Of a stretch of 64,000 nucleotides of DNA, positions 9,233 through 16,294 are shown in pieces. The notes beneath the pieces were generated by a model. The model worked only from the letters and a program-made list of their open reading frames with translations. It had not been told where the DNA came from and made no database searches. The stretch spans positions 1 to 64,000 of the forward strand of contig CAZVYQ010000002.1 of assembly GCA_964631375.1 (NCBI GenBank), read 5' to 3'. The translations under genes and the position numbers were made by a program. The stretch is from JAAYYM01 sp964631375 (GTDB taxonomy: Bacteria > Bacillota > Clostridia > Lachnospirales > Lachnospiraceae). Position 1 is the stretch's first letter, and each line of letters begins with the position of its first letter.

Positions 9233-10021
9233 ATGACTGAAATTCATGTAGTAGCTGCCAACCCGGCAGGAAATGTTACTTTGTTTGTAAAAGATCAGAT
9301 ACCTGCTCATGACAGAGGTTATATTGCAAGACAATTGCTCGGCAATCCACTTTGGAAAGCCGAGCAAGTTGGTTTTATGACAGAACCTGTCTATGGAGGA
9401 CAAGCACGACTTGAAATGATGGGCGGAGAATTTTGTGGTAATGCACTTCGATCCTTTGGATACTATACTGCAATGCAATTAAATTGCTGTGAGAAAGGAA
9501 GTGTATTGGTAGAGATCAGTGGTGCCGACCGGGCATTTACAGTAGATTTTGACCTGAATATCGGTACAGCCTATACAGAAATGCCAATCCCAAACAAAAT
9601 TGAAATGTTGCAGTTATCGGATGGAAGAGAAGTTCCTTTGGTCATAATGGACGGAATCAGCCATGTGATTATTCAAGGGCCGGAATGTCAGAAAGAAAAA
9701 ACGGAGGAACTGTTGAATCAGGTCTGTGTACAAAAAAATCCGGAGGCAGTGGGGATTCTATATATAGATGGTCTTGAAATGAAGCCGGTGGTATACGTGA
9801 GAGATACCGATTCCATAGTATATGAGAGTAGTTGTGGGAGTGGAAGTATAGCCTATGCATACTTGAGGACTTATATGGAACAGGATGGATGCTGGAACGA
9901 GTGTATCAAACAGCCGGGTGGTATCATAGAAACCACAGTGATCAAAGAAGCAGGACGTGTAATTACCTGTAAAATGGGCGGCTTGATCAGCCTGTCAGAC
10001 GAATTCGCCGTCAGACTTTAA
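9233..10021 (+). CDS. DapF-fold amino acid racemase/epimerase
   Basis: This 262-residue protein has the two catalytic-cysteine motifs of cofactor-independent DapF-fold isomerases: GGEFCGNALR (Cys68) and SSCGSGS (Cys201), at the spacing expected for the general acid-base pair. Overall similarity to housekeeping diaminopimelate epimerase looks weak: the usual DapF motif surroundings (for example the ACGTG loop) are changed to SCGSGS. Histidine racemases of the CntK type are another branch of this fold and are a real alternative. The start at 9233 is used because earlier in-frame starts lie inside the preceding gene. The end overlaps the convergent tmcAL by 11 bp. Substrate unknown. Confidence 0.75.
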   Translation: MTEIHVVAANPAGNVTLFVKDQIPAHDRGYIARQLLGNPLWKAEQVGFMTEPVYGGQARLEMMGGEFCGNALRSFGYYTAMQLNCCEKGSVLVEISGADRAFTVDFDLNIGTAYTEMPIPNKIEMLQLSDGREVPLVIMDGISHVIIQGPECQKEKTEELLNQVCVQKNPEAVGILYIDGLEMKPVVYVRDTDSIVYESSCGSGSIAYAYLRTYMEQDGCWNECIKQPGGIIETTVIKEAGRVITCKMGGLISLSDEFAVRL

Positions 10022-11255
10022 TCATCTTTCTGGAATATTCATTTCGATATGGTGTATTGTATTTGGAAGCGATGACGATTTGATAAATATGTGAAACATA
10101 GACATCCTCTTTGAACATGCTTAAGGACATGGGAGAAAGGATGTTTTTTGCATCGGCAGGCTTACTGATTAAAGTTAATGAGCCATGAGCCTTTGCAGCA
10201 GTCAGTATATCCGCTGAGGAATTGCGAAAGCCAAGAAGACGTGCATATGATACATAATCATTTCGAATATAATCAGCGAGAGTTTCGGTTTTCATATCCA
10301 GTAGAATGTGCATGAGACACCTGCTGATGCGTGCGTAGGTGAAATCCTTGGTCTTCAGCCGTTCACAAAAATTAGAGAAGGTTTGGTAATGCTTAAATTC
10401 ATTAGAGATGCGATCAGACAAACTTTCACTGATATCCACATAGGAGGTCAAGTCACGATCACCATTTTCTAATAATTTGTATCCCAACATGGTAGAAAAA
10501 TCATCTGCTTTCACAGGAAAGGAATGATCCATACACTCCGACAGTTCCTGATAGACGAGAGAAGGAAGCTGGACCTCGATATCTGATAGTGTTCCCGTAC
10601 CTGATAGAGCGGTTCTGATTGCCAGTGCAGAAGAAATCGGTATTTTAGGATCGGAAGACAGTGCTTCATCGCGGTAATGACTACCATATCGCAGCAATGT
10701 GTAAGGAGTCATAGAGGAATTACGCTTTAACAATGCTTTCATATAATAAATGCCCAGGATATTATTCGGAAGAGATATGATTTCAGTGATTTCCTCATCC
10801 TGAAAGTAGTCGCTGATGGCATACGCACTTGCTGCAGGAAAGGTCATTCCGTTTCGAAGCCCTTCTTTTAATGCCTCTTGATACTGAATGGGTTCCTTCA
10901 TCAGAACCTCTGCAATTTCGCGAAGCTTCATGACGTTACCACATTCGCTTCCAAAGCAGATCGAATCAACAATCCCCAGTTTATCTAATAATGAGATGGC
11001 ACCTAAGGCAAAATACTCGGCACTTCCAAGAGCATAATAATGAGGCAGTTCAAAAACTGCATCGGCACCATAGGAAAGAGCCATACGTGTCCGGGAATAC
11101 TTGTCAATCACAGCAGGTTCTCCGCGTTGTACAAAATCTCCACTCATAACGACAATGACCCTGTCTGCCTGTGTCAGTCGCTTGGCTTCCTCGATATGAA
11201 ATTTGTGACCGTTATGGAATGGATTGTATTCGGCAATGATTCCGACAGTTTTCAA
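10011..11255 (-). CDS. tmcAL: tRNA(Met) cytidine acetate ligase
   Basis: This 414-residue nucleotidyltransferase-fold enzyme activates acetate with ATP and forms N4-acetylcytidine at the wobble base of elongator tRNA-Met (family formerly YlbM/UPF0348). The N-terminus VGIIAEYNPFHNGHKFHIEEAK carries the HxGH-type HNGH nucleotide-binding motif, and VVVMSGDFVQRGEPA follows. The start is a TTG at 11255: GAGGTGA sits five bases upstream, and the conserved sequence begins immediately after it. The longer in-frame extension to 11339 has no ribosome binding site. Convergent with the DapF-fold gene. Confidence 0.9.
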   Translation of the reverse strand: MKTVGIIAEYNPFHNGHKFHIEEAKRLTQADRVIVVMSGDFVQRGEPAVIDKYSRTRMALSYGADAVFELPHYYALGSAEYFALGAISLLDKLGIVDSICFGSECGNVMKLREIAEVLMKEPIQYQEALKEGLRNGMTFPAASAYAISDYFQDEEITEIISLPNNILGIYYMKALLKRNSSMTPYTLLRYGSHYRDEALSSDPKIPISSALAIRTALSGTGTLSDIEVQLPSLVYQELSECMDHSFPVKADDFSTMLGYKLLENGDRDLTSYVDISESLSDRISNEFKHYQTFSNFCERLKTKDFTYARISRCLMHILLDMKTETLADYIRNDYVSYARLLGFRNSSADILTAAKAHGSLTLISKPADAKNILSPMSLSMFKEDVYVSHIYQIVIASKYNTPYRNEYSRKMIKV

Positions 11256-11389
11256 ATGTATCACCTCAATTTGATTGTAACATCTGAATTGTGGAAAGTA
11301 AAACAGTGTTTTTATACAATATTGATAAATATTTAACAAATTATTGACGGAATGTACTTAATTTTGCACAAAAAAATGCAAAATAGTCC

Positions 11390-11418
11390 TTGTATACAAT
11401 AAACGCTTTGGCTATAAT
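11390..11418 (+). promoter_or_regulatory. sigma-A-type promoter for pta
   Basis: TTGTAT (11390-11395), 17-bp spacer, perfect TATAAT (11413-11418), 48 bp before the pta ATG. It is divergent from tmcAL. Confidence 0.7.
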
Positions 11419-11465
11419 TAAATCAGTCAGAATTAATGATTGATTGAAAGGAGTTGCCAAATCTT

Positions 11466-12467
11466 ATGTCATTTATTGATCGTATCAAGGAAAGAGCAAA
11501 ACAGGATATTAAGACGATCGTTATGCCTGAAACAAATGATAGAAGAACTTTAATTGCAGCCGCAAAGATATTACAGGAAGGCATCGCTAAGATTGTCATG
11601 GTCGGCAAGGAAGAAAAGATCATGGATGGAGCCAAGTGGCTGGAGGTGGATTTGAGTCAGGTTAAGGTGATTGATCCTGAGAAAACCGAAAAATTTGATG
11701 AGTATGTGAATCTTCTATATGAGACCAGAAAAGAAAAGGGTATGACGCCTGAAAAGGCCAGAGAGTTATTACTTAGTGACTATCTGATGTTTGGAGTTAT
11801 GATGGTCAAAGCAAAGGATGCCGACGGGATGGTAGCAGGTGCATGTCATGCAACAGCAGATGTTTTACGTCCATCCTTACAAATTCTAAAAACAGCTCCC
11901 GGGGTAAAGCTTGTATCCGGCTTCTTTATTTTGGATGTTCCGGATTGTGAATATGGAGCAGATGGTACATTTTTATTTGCAGACTGTGGATTGAATCAGG
12001 ATCCAACAGCCGAAGAATTAGCTGACATAGCAGATTCATCAGCTAAGAGTTTTACAACCTTAGTTGGACAGAAGCCGATTATTGCAATGCTATCACATTC
12101 CTCTAAGGGTAGTGCGAAGCATCCGCTGGTAGACAAGGTGGTTGAAGCAACAAGAATTGCACATGAGAGATATCCGCATTTGACACTGGATGGAGAGCTA
12201 CAGCCGGATGCAGCGTTGGTTCCGGCGATTGCACATTCCAAAGCACCGGGCAGTGAGGTCGATGGCAAGGCGAATGTATTGATCTTCCCTAATCTGGATT
12301 GTGGTAATATCAGTTATAAATTGGTACAGAGACTGGGCAAGGCAGAGGCTTATGGACCGATGCTGCAGGGGATCAGCAGACCTGTGAATGATTTGTCACG
12401 CGGGTGTTCAGCAGATGATATTGTGGGTGTTGTGGCGTTGACTGCAGTACAGGCGCAACTGGTGTGA
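11466..12467 (+). CDS. pta: phosphate acetyltransferase
   Basis: A 333-residue single-domain phosphotransacetylase (acetyl-CoA + phosphate to acetyl phosphate + CoA) in the fermentative acetate pathway. Conserved blocks include IVMPETNDRRTLIAA, VAGACHATADVLRP and SYKLVQRLGKAEAYGP. The length equals that of the short clostridial/Bacillus Pta, without the regulatory N-terminal extension of enterobacterial enzymes. The ATG at 11466 is preferred over a TTG at 11454 because AAAGGAG (11447-11453) directly abuts the TTG. The stop codon forms the first bases of a long inverted repeat (see the RNA element at 12465). Confidence 0.96.
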   Translation: MSFIDRIKERAKQDIKTIVMPETNDRRTLIAAAKILQEGIAKIVMVGKEEKIMDGAKWLEVDLSQVKVIDPEKTEKFDEYVNLLYETRKEKGMTPEKARELLLSDYLMFGVMMVKAKDADGMVAGACHATADVLRPSLQILKTAPGVKLVSGFFILDVPDCEYGADGTFLFADCGLNQDPTAEELADIADSSAKSFTTLVGQKPIIAMLSHSSKGSAKHPLVDKVVEATRIAHERYPHLTLDGELQPDAALVPAIAHSKAPGSEVDGKANVLIFPNLDCGNISYKLVQRLGKAEAYGPMLQGISRPVNDLSRGCSADDIVGVVALTAVQAQLV

Positions 12468-12592
12468 TAAGCAGAGCATGGCTTTTAGATGGTTACCGTG
12501 GCTGCTTGCAGACTAAGGAAACCATCTGGAAGTCAGGCGAGCAACACGCACGAGGAAATTCGGAGAATTTTCGAGTGGGGGTCTGCTTATCA
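12465..12592 (+). ncRNA. structured RNA element between pta and ackA (unrecognised)
   Basis: The sequence folds into a three-helix junction. P1 is an 11-bp perfect helix (12465-12475 with 12582-12592) whose 5' strand begins with the pta stop codon. P2 is a long helix (12476-12494 with 12520-12538; 18 pairs including G-U, one A-G mismatch) capped by a region that can form CUG-CUUG-CAG. P3 (12549-12561 with 12565-12577) has a tandem GA/GA internal loop and a GGA loop. No U-run follows P1, and the ackA start codon is 38 bp downstream. I do not recognise a known riboswitch or leader family. It could control ackA expression, message stability or processing. Confidence 0.7.
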
Positions 12593-12629
12593 TAACAGTT
12601 AGAATATATAATTATGTGGGAGGAAAAAG

Positions 12630-13829
12630 ATGAATATTTTAGTAATCAATTGTGGGAGTTCTTCGCTTAAGTTTCAGTTGATTAATACAGATACAGAGGC
12701 TGTAATTGCGAAGGGACTTTGTGAGAGAATCGGGATTGACGGAAGCAGGATCGTATATTCACCGGCAGGTGGTGAGAAGCAGATCAAGGAATCGGATATG
12801 CCCACACATACTGAGGCAATCAAGCTTGTAATCAATGCTCTGACCAATCCGCAGACAGGTGTTGTCAAGAGTTTGGATGAAATCGATGCAGTTGGTCACA
12901 GACTGGTACATGGCGGTGAGAAATTTGCATTTTCTACCTTGTTAAATGACGAGGTCATCAAGGCTGTTGAGGAATGTAATGAACTGGCTCCACTACATAA
13001 TCCTGCAAATCTGATCGGTGTTGCTGCATGTAGAGAACTGATGCCGGGAAAGCCGCAGGCAGGGGTATTTGATACGGCATTTCATCAGACAATGCCCGAG
13101 GAGGCATATCTATATGGACTGCCTTATGAATATTATGAGAAATATAAGATTAGAAGATATGGATTTCACGGTACAAGCCACAGTTATGTTTCAGAACGTG
13201 CAGCAAAGCTGATGAAGGTTCCGTATGAGTCAAGTAAGATCATAGTTTGTCATCTTGGTAACGGTGCGTCAGTGACAGCAGTCAAAAACGGTAAATCAGT
13301 TGATACATCCATGGGACTGACTCCACTGGAGGGACTGGTCATGGGAACACGTTCGGGAGATCTGGATCCTGCGATCATTGAATTTATTGCACAAAAGGAA
13401 AATAAATCTCTCAAGGAAGTATTGGAGGTTTTGAATAAGAAATCAGGTGTGCTGGGATTGTCAGGTGGATTTACAAGTGATTTCCGTGATTTGGAGGAAG
13501 CAGCAGCGGCAGGAAAACAAAATTCCATTCGTACAATCAATGTATTTGCATACAGAGTGGCAAAATATATCGGAGCATATACAGCAGCAATGAATGGTGT
13601 AGACGGAATTTGTTTTACAGCAGGTGTCGGTGAGAACAGTCATACGGTTCGTTCAAAGATCTGTTCCTATCTTGGTTATCTTGGTGTCAACATCGATGAG
13701 GCACAGAATGCAAAACGTGGAGAAGAGATCATCATCTCCACAGGCGATTCCAAAACAAAGGTCATGGTGATTCCAACGAACGAAGAACTGGCGATTGCAC
13801 GTGAGACATTGGCATTGGTTCAAAAATAG
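12630..13829 (+). CDS. ackA: acetate kinase
   Basis: A 399-residue ASKHA-superfamily kinase that converts acetyl phosphate and ADP to acetate and ATP, the energy-yielding step after Pta. Visible motifs are NCGSSSLKFQL at the N-terminus, the substrate block HRLVHGGEKF, YGFHGTSHSYV and CHLGNGASVTA. Strong GGGAGG ribosome binding site. It has no promoter of consensus quality between it and pta, so it probably depends on the pta promoter and on the RNA element in the 162-bp spacer. Confidence 0.97.
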   Translation: MNILVINCGSSSLKFQLINTDTEAVIAKGLCERIGIDGSRIVYSPAGGEKQIKESDMPTHTEAIKLVINALTNPQTGVVKSLDEIDAVGHRLVHGGEKFAFSTLLNDEVIKAVEECNELAPLHNPANLIGVAACRELMPGKPQAGVFDTAFHQTMPEEAYLYGLPYEYYEKYKIRRYGFHGTSHSYVSERAAKLMKVPYESSKIIVCHLGNGASVTAVKNGKSVDTSMGLTPLEGLVMGTRSGDLDPAIIEFIAQKENKSLKEVLEVLNKKSGVLGLSGGFTSDFRDLEEAAAAGKQNSIRTINVFAYRVAKYIGAYTAAMNGVDGICFTAGVGENSHTVRSKICSYLGYLGVNIDEAQNAKRGEEIIISTGDSKTKVMVIPTNEELAIARETLALVQK

Positions 13830-13860
13830 GTAAATAGATGGATTCGTAAGAAAATATTTG

Positions 13861-13889
13861 TTGACAATCTCGTATCTGCTATGTATAAT
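13861..13889 (+). promoter_or_regulatory. consensus sigma-A promoter for rpmF
   Basis: Perfect TTGACA (13861-13866), 17-bp spacer, perfect TATAAT (13884-13889), which is the strongest promoter sequence in the window. It lies 39 bp upstream of rpmF. Confidence 0.88.
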
Positions 13890-13928
13890 TGTTTGAGTAT
13901 GAACGGGAACTGCTAAGGAGGTGTAACA

Positions 13929-14108
13929 ATGTCTATATGTCCAAAAAATAAATCCTCAAAGGGAAGACGCGATAAAAGAAGAGCGAACTGGAAAATGAGC
14001 GCTCCTACATTGGTTAAGTGCAGCAAATGCGGAGCATTAATGGTACCACATAGAGTATGCAAGGCATGCGGATCTTATAATAAAAAAGAGATTATCAAGG
14101 CTGACTAA
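13929..14108 (+). CDS. rpmF: 50S ribosomal protein L32
   Basis: A 59-residue basic protein, beginning MSICPKNKSSKGRRDKRRAN, with a CxxC...CxxC zinc ribbon (CSKCGALMVPHRVCKACG) in the C-terminal half: the zinc-bound form of L32. It is preceded by AAGGAGGTGT and a perfect promoter. In many bacteria rpmF follows yceD/DUF177. That gene is absent here and the promoter takes its place. rpmF-plsX adjacency is conserved in bacteria and links ribosome supply with lipid synthesis. Confidence 0.96.
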   Translation: MSICPKNKSSKGRRDKRRANWKMSAPTLVKCSKCGALMVPHRVCKACGSYNKKEIIKAD

Positions 14109-14120
14109 GGATTGCATCAA

Positions 14121-14150
14121 GACCTCTCATAGATTGAGGGGTCTTTTTTT
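14121..14150 (+). terminator. intrinsic terminator after rpmF
   Basis: GACCTCTCA pairs with TGAGGGGTC, followed by a run of seven T (14144-14150). It would separate rpmF from plsX at least in part, so plsX may have its own start site or receive read-through. Confidence 0.85.
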
Positions 14151-14255
14151 GTGTGATTATCAAATTCCACTATGGAAAACATTGAAAAAGATGATTGATT
14201 TTTAGAATAATGTCTTGTATAGTATTTTATAGAGTGCAAGGAGGAAGAATAACCT

Positions 14256-15266
14256 ATGCAAATGAAAGTGAATGTAGCTGTAGACGCCATGGGCGGAGAC
14301 AATGCTCCCGGAGAGATCATAAAGGGTGCAGTGGATGCAGTGAACACACGGGGAGAAATCAAAGTTCATCTGGTAGGACAACAGGATTTGATTCAAAACG
14401 AATTGAAGAAGTATCAATATCCTGCCGAACAGATTACCATAGTCCATGCTGCTGATATGATCGAAACAGCAGAACCGCCTGTTATGGCGATCAGAAAGAA
14501 GAAGGATTCATCTATTGTAGTGGGATTGAATCTTGTAAAGGATGGGACATGTGATGCGTTCGTATCTGCCGGCAGTTCAGGAGCAGTGCTTGTGGGTGGG
14601 CAGTTTATCATAGGACGTATCAAGGGTGTGGAAAGACCTCCTCTTGCTCCATTGATACCGACAGAGGATGGTGTCGCACTTTTAGTGGATTGCGGTGCTA
14701 ATGTAGATGCGCGAGCTTCACATTTGTTACAGTTTGCAAATATGGGCTCAATTTATATGGAGAATATCATAGGTGTTAAGAACCCGAGAGTCGCCATTGT
14801 AAATATAGGCGCCGAGGAGGATAAGGGCAATATGTTAGTCAAGGAAACTTATCCTTTACTGAAGAATTGTCCAGATATTAATTTTATCGGAAGTATTGAA
14901 GCAAGAGATATTCCCAAAGGATTTGCAGATGTTATTGTTTGCGAGGCTTTTGTCGGGAATGTAATTTTAAAATTGTATGAAGGGATTGGTTCCACCCTGA
15001 TCAGTAAGATCAAATCCGGAATGATGAGTACGTTTCGCTCAAAAATAGGTGCATTATTGGTAAAGCCGGCATTGAAACGGACTTTAAAAACATTTGATGC
15101 AAGTGAGTATGGAGGGGCTCCTCTGCTCGGGCTGAACGGGTTGGTTGTAAAGACTCACGGAAGTTCCAAAGCTAAGGAAATCAAGAATTCGATCATTCAA
15201 TGTATTGCATTCAAGGAGCAGCACATTAATGAGAAAATAGATGAAAAGATCAATATGAAAAAATAA
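14256..15266 (+). CDS. plsX: phosphate acyltransferase PlsX
   Basis: This 336-residue enzyme makes acyl phosphate from acyl-ACP and phosphate, the first committed step of phospholipid synthesis in the PlsX/PlsY pathway. The N-terminal VAVDAMGGDNAPGEII is the family signature, with SAGSSGAVLVGG further on. AAGGAGG lies ten bases before the ATG. Its partner acyltransferase plsY is encoded at 45463 in the same window, and acpP follows directly. Confidence 0.95.
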   Translation: MQMKVNVAVDAMGGDNAPGEIIKGAVDAVNTRGEIKVHLVGQQDLIQNELKKYQYPAEQITIVHAADMIETAEPPVMAIRKKKDSSIVVGLNLVKDGTCDAFVSAGSSGAVLVGGQFIIGRIKGVERPPLAPLIPTEDGVALLVDCGANVDARASHLLQFANMGSIYMENIIGVKNPRVAIVNIGAEEDKGNMLVKETYPLLKNCPDINFIGSIEARDIPKGFADVIVCEAFVGNVILKLYEGIGSTLISKIKSGMMSTFRSKIGALLVKPALKRTLKTFDASEYGGAPLLGLNGLVVKTHGSSKAKEIKNSIIQCIAFKEQHINEKIDEKINMKK

Positions 15267-15291
15267 TCTATCATAAGGAAGGACGAGTATT

Positions 15292-15522
15292 ATGGAATTT
15301 GAAAAATTAAAACAAATCATTGCCGAGGTACTAAATGTTGACGCAGACGAGATCACGATGAACACCACCTTCAGTGATGATCTGGGTGCAGATTCTTTGG
15401 ATGTTTTCCAGATCATTATGGGAATCGAAGAAGCCTTTGACATTGAGATAGCAACCGAGGATGCCGAAAAGATTATTTCCGTTGGTGATGCAGTAGAACA
15501 GATCAAGAACGCATTAAACTAA
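15292..15522 (+). CDS. acpP: acyl carrier protein
   Basis: A 76-residue acidic helical protein with the phosphopantetheine attachment motif GADSLD (Ser35). It carries acyl chains for fatty acid synthesis and donates them to PlsX. The close plsX-acpP-rnc order is typical of Firmicutes. The sequence is a little divergent after the serine (DVFQIIMGIEE rather than DVVELVMALEE), but all key residues are present. Confidence 0.95.
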   Translation: MEFEKLKQIIAEVLNVDADEITMNTTFSDDLGADSLDVFQIIMGIEEAFDIEIATEDAEKIISVGDAVEQIKNALN

Positions 15523-15544
15523 TGATACATCAAGAGATCGAGAG

Positions 15545-15563
15545 GCCCTGAACAGGGCTTTTT
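15545..15563 (+). terminator. compact terminator after acpP
   Basis: GCCCT-GAAC-AGGGC followed by five T. The short stem suggests partial termination before rnc. Confidence 0.65.
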
Positions 15564-15596
15564 CGATTGTTTACAGGAAACGGAGATTTTAACCGG

Positions 15597-16286
15597 ATGG
15601 ATAAAACTATGATTGATTCAGAATTAGAGAAGAAAATTGGATATATATTTAAAAATCAGGCTTTGTTGCAACAGGCTTTGACACATAGTTCTTATTCCAA
15701 TGAAGACAAAAGGCCTGGGTCAGAGAACTATGAACGACTTGAATTTCTGGGTGATGCAGTATTAGAACTGTCAGTCAGCGAGTATCTATACTCACATAAT
15801 CCTGATATGTATGAAGGCAATATGACAAAACTAAGAGCCGCCTTAGTCTGCGAACCGACGCTTGCAATCTGTGCGAGAGAAATAGGAATTGATCAATATG
15901 TTTTACTGGGAAAAGGCGAGGAGCAGACAGGAGGACGAAGCAGAGATTCTATTATCTCAGATGTATTTGAGGCAGTCATTGCTGCAATTTATCTAGATGG
16001 ATCATATGAAGAGGCCTGTGCTTTTGTGAATCGTTTTCTGTTGTCTGATATCGAACATAGAATTATGTTTTGCGACAGTAAGAGCATCCTTCAGGAATAT
16101 ACACAGCAAAGAGGACAATCTCTTTCCTATGAACTGCTTGAAGAATCCGGACCGGCACATGACAGAAGCTATAGAGTCGGTGCTGTTGTGAACAGGATGC
16201 GAATCAGCGAAGGAACTGGAAGAAGTAAAAAGGGAGCTGAACAAGAGGCAGCATACAAAGCTCTGCTCATATTAAAAGATAAGTAG
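15597..16286 (+). CDS. rnc: ribonuclease III
   Basis: This 229-residue double-strand-specific endonuclease processes rRNA and other structured RNA. The catalytic signature ERLEFLGDAVLEL is present, along with the second metal site region (DVFEAVIAAIYLDG). A C-terminal double-stranded-RNA-binding domain covers about residues 155-228 and ends in GRSKKGAEQEAAYKAL. The start at 15597 has GGAG at 15582-15585. A TTG at 15567 would begin just after the acpP terminator and is less likely. rnc-smc-ftsY order is conserved. Confidence 0.95.
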   Translation: MDKTMIDSELEKKIGYIFKNQALLQQALTHSSYSNEDKRPGSENYERLEFLGDAVLELSVSEYLYSHNPDMYEGNMTKLRAALVCEPTLAICAREIGIDQYVLLGKGEEQTGGRSRDSIISDVFEAVIAAIYLDGSYEEACAFVNRFLLSDIEHRIMFCDSKSILQEYTQQRGQSLSYELLEESGPAHDRSYRVGAVVNRMRISEGTGRSKKGAEQEAAYKALLILKDK

Positions 16287-16294
16287 GGGAAAAA

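Noticed and set aside
11362..11383. TTTTGCA...TGCAAAA hairpin before pta as an operator or terminator
   Set aside because: Only 7 bp, A/T-rich and close to the pta -35 element; not matched to a known regulator.
12554..12572. CodY-type box in the pta-ackA spacer
   Set aside because: The GGAAATTC...GAATTTTC order is the reverse of the CodY consensus arrangement and is better explained as RNA stem P3.
14160..14255. FapR operator upstream of plsX
   Set aside because: No ATTAGTACC-type inverted repeat; the AT-rich region has only poor promoter-like matches.
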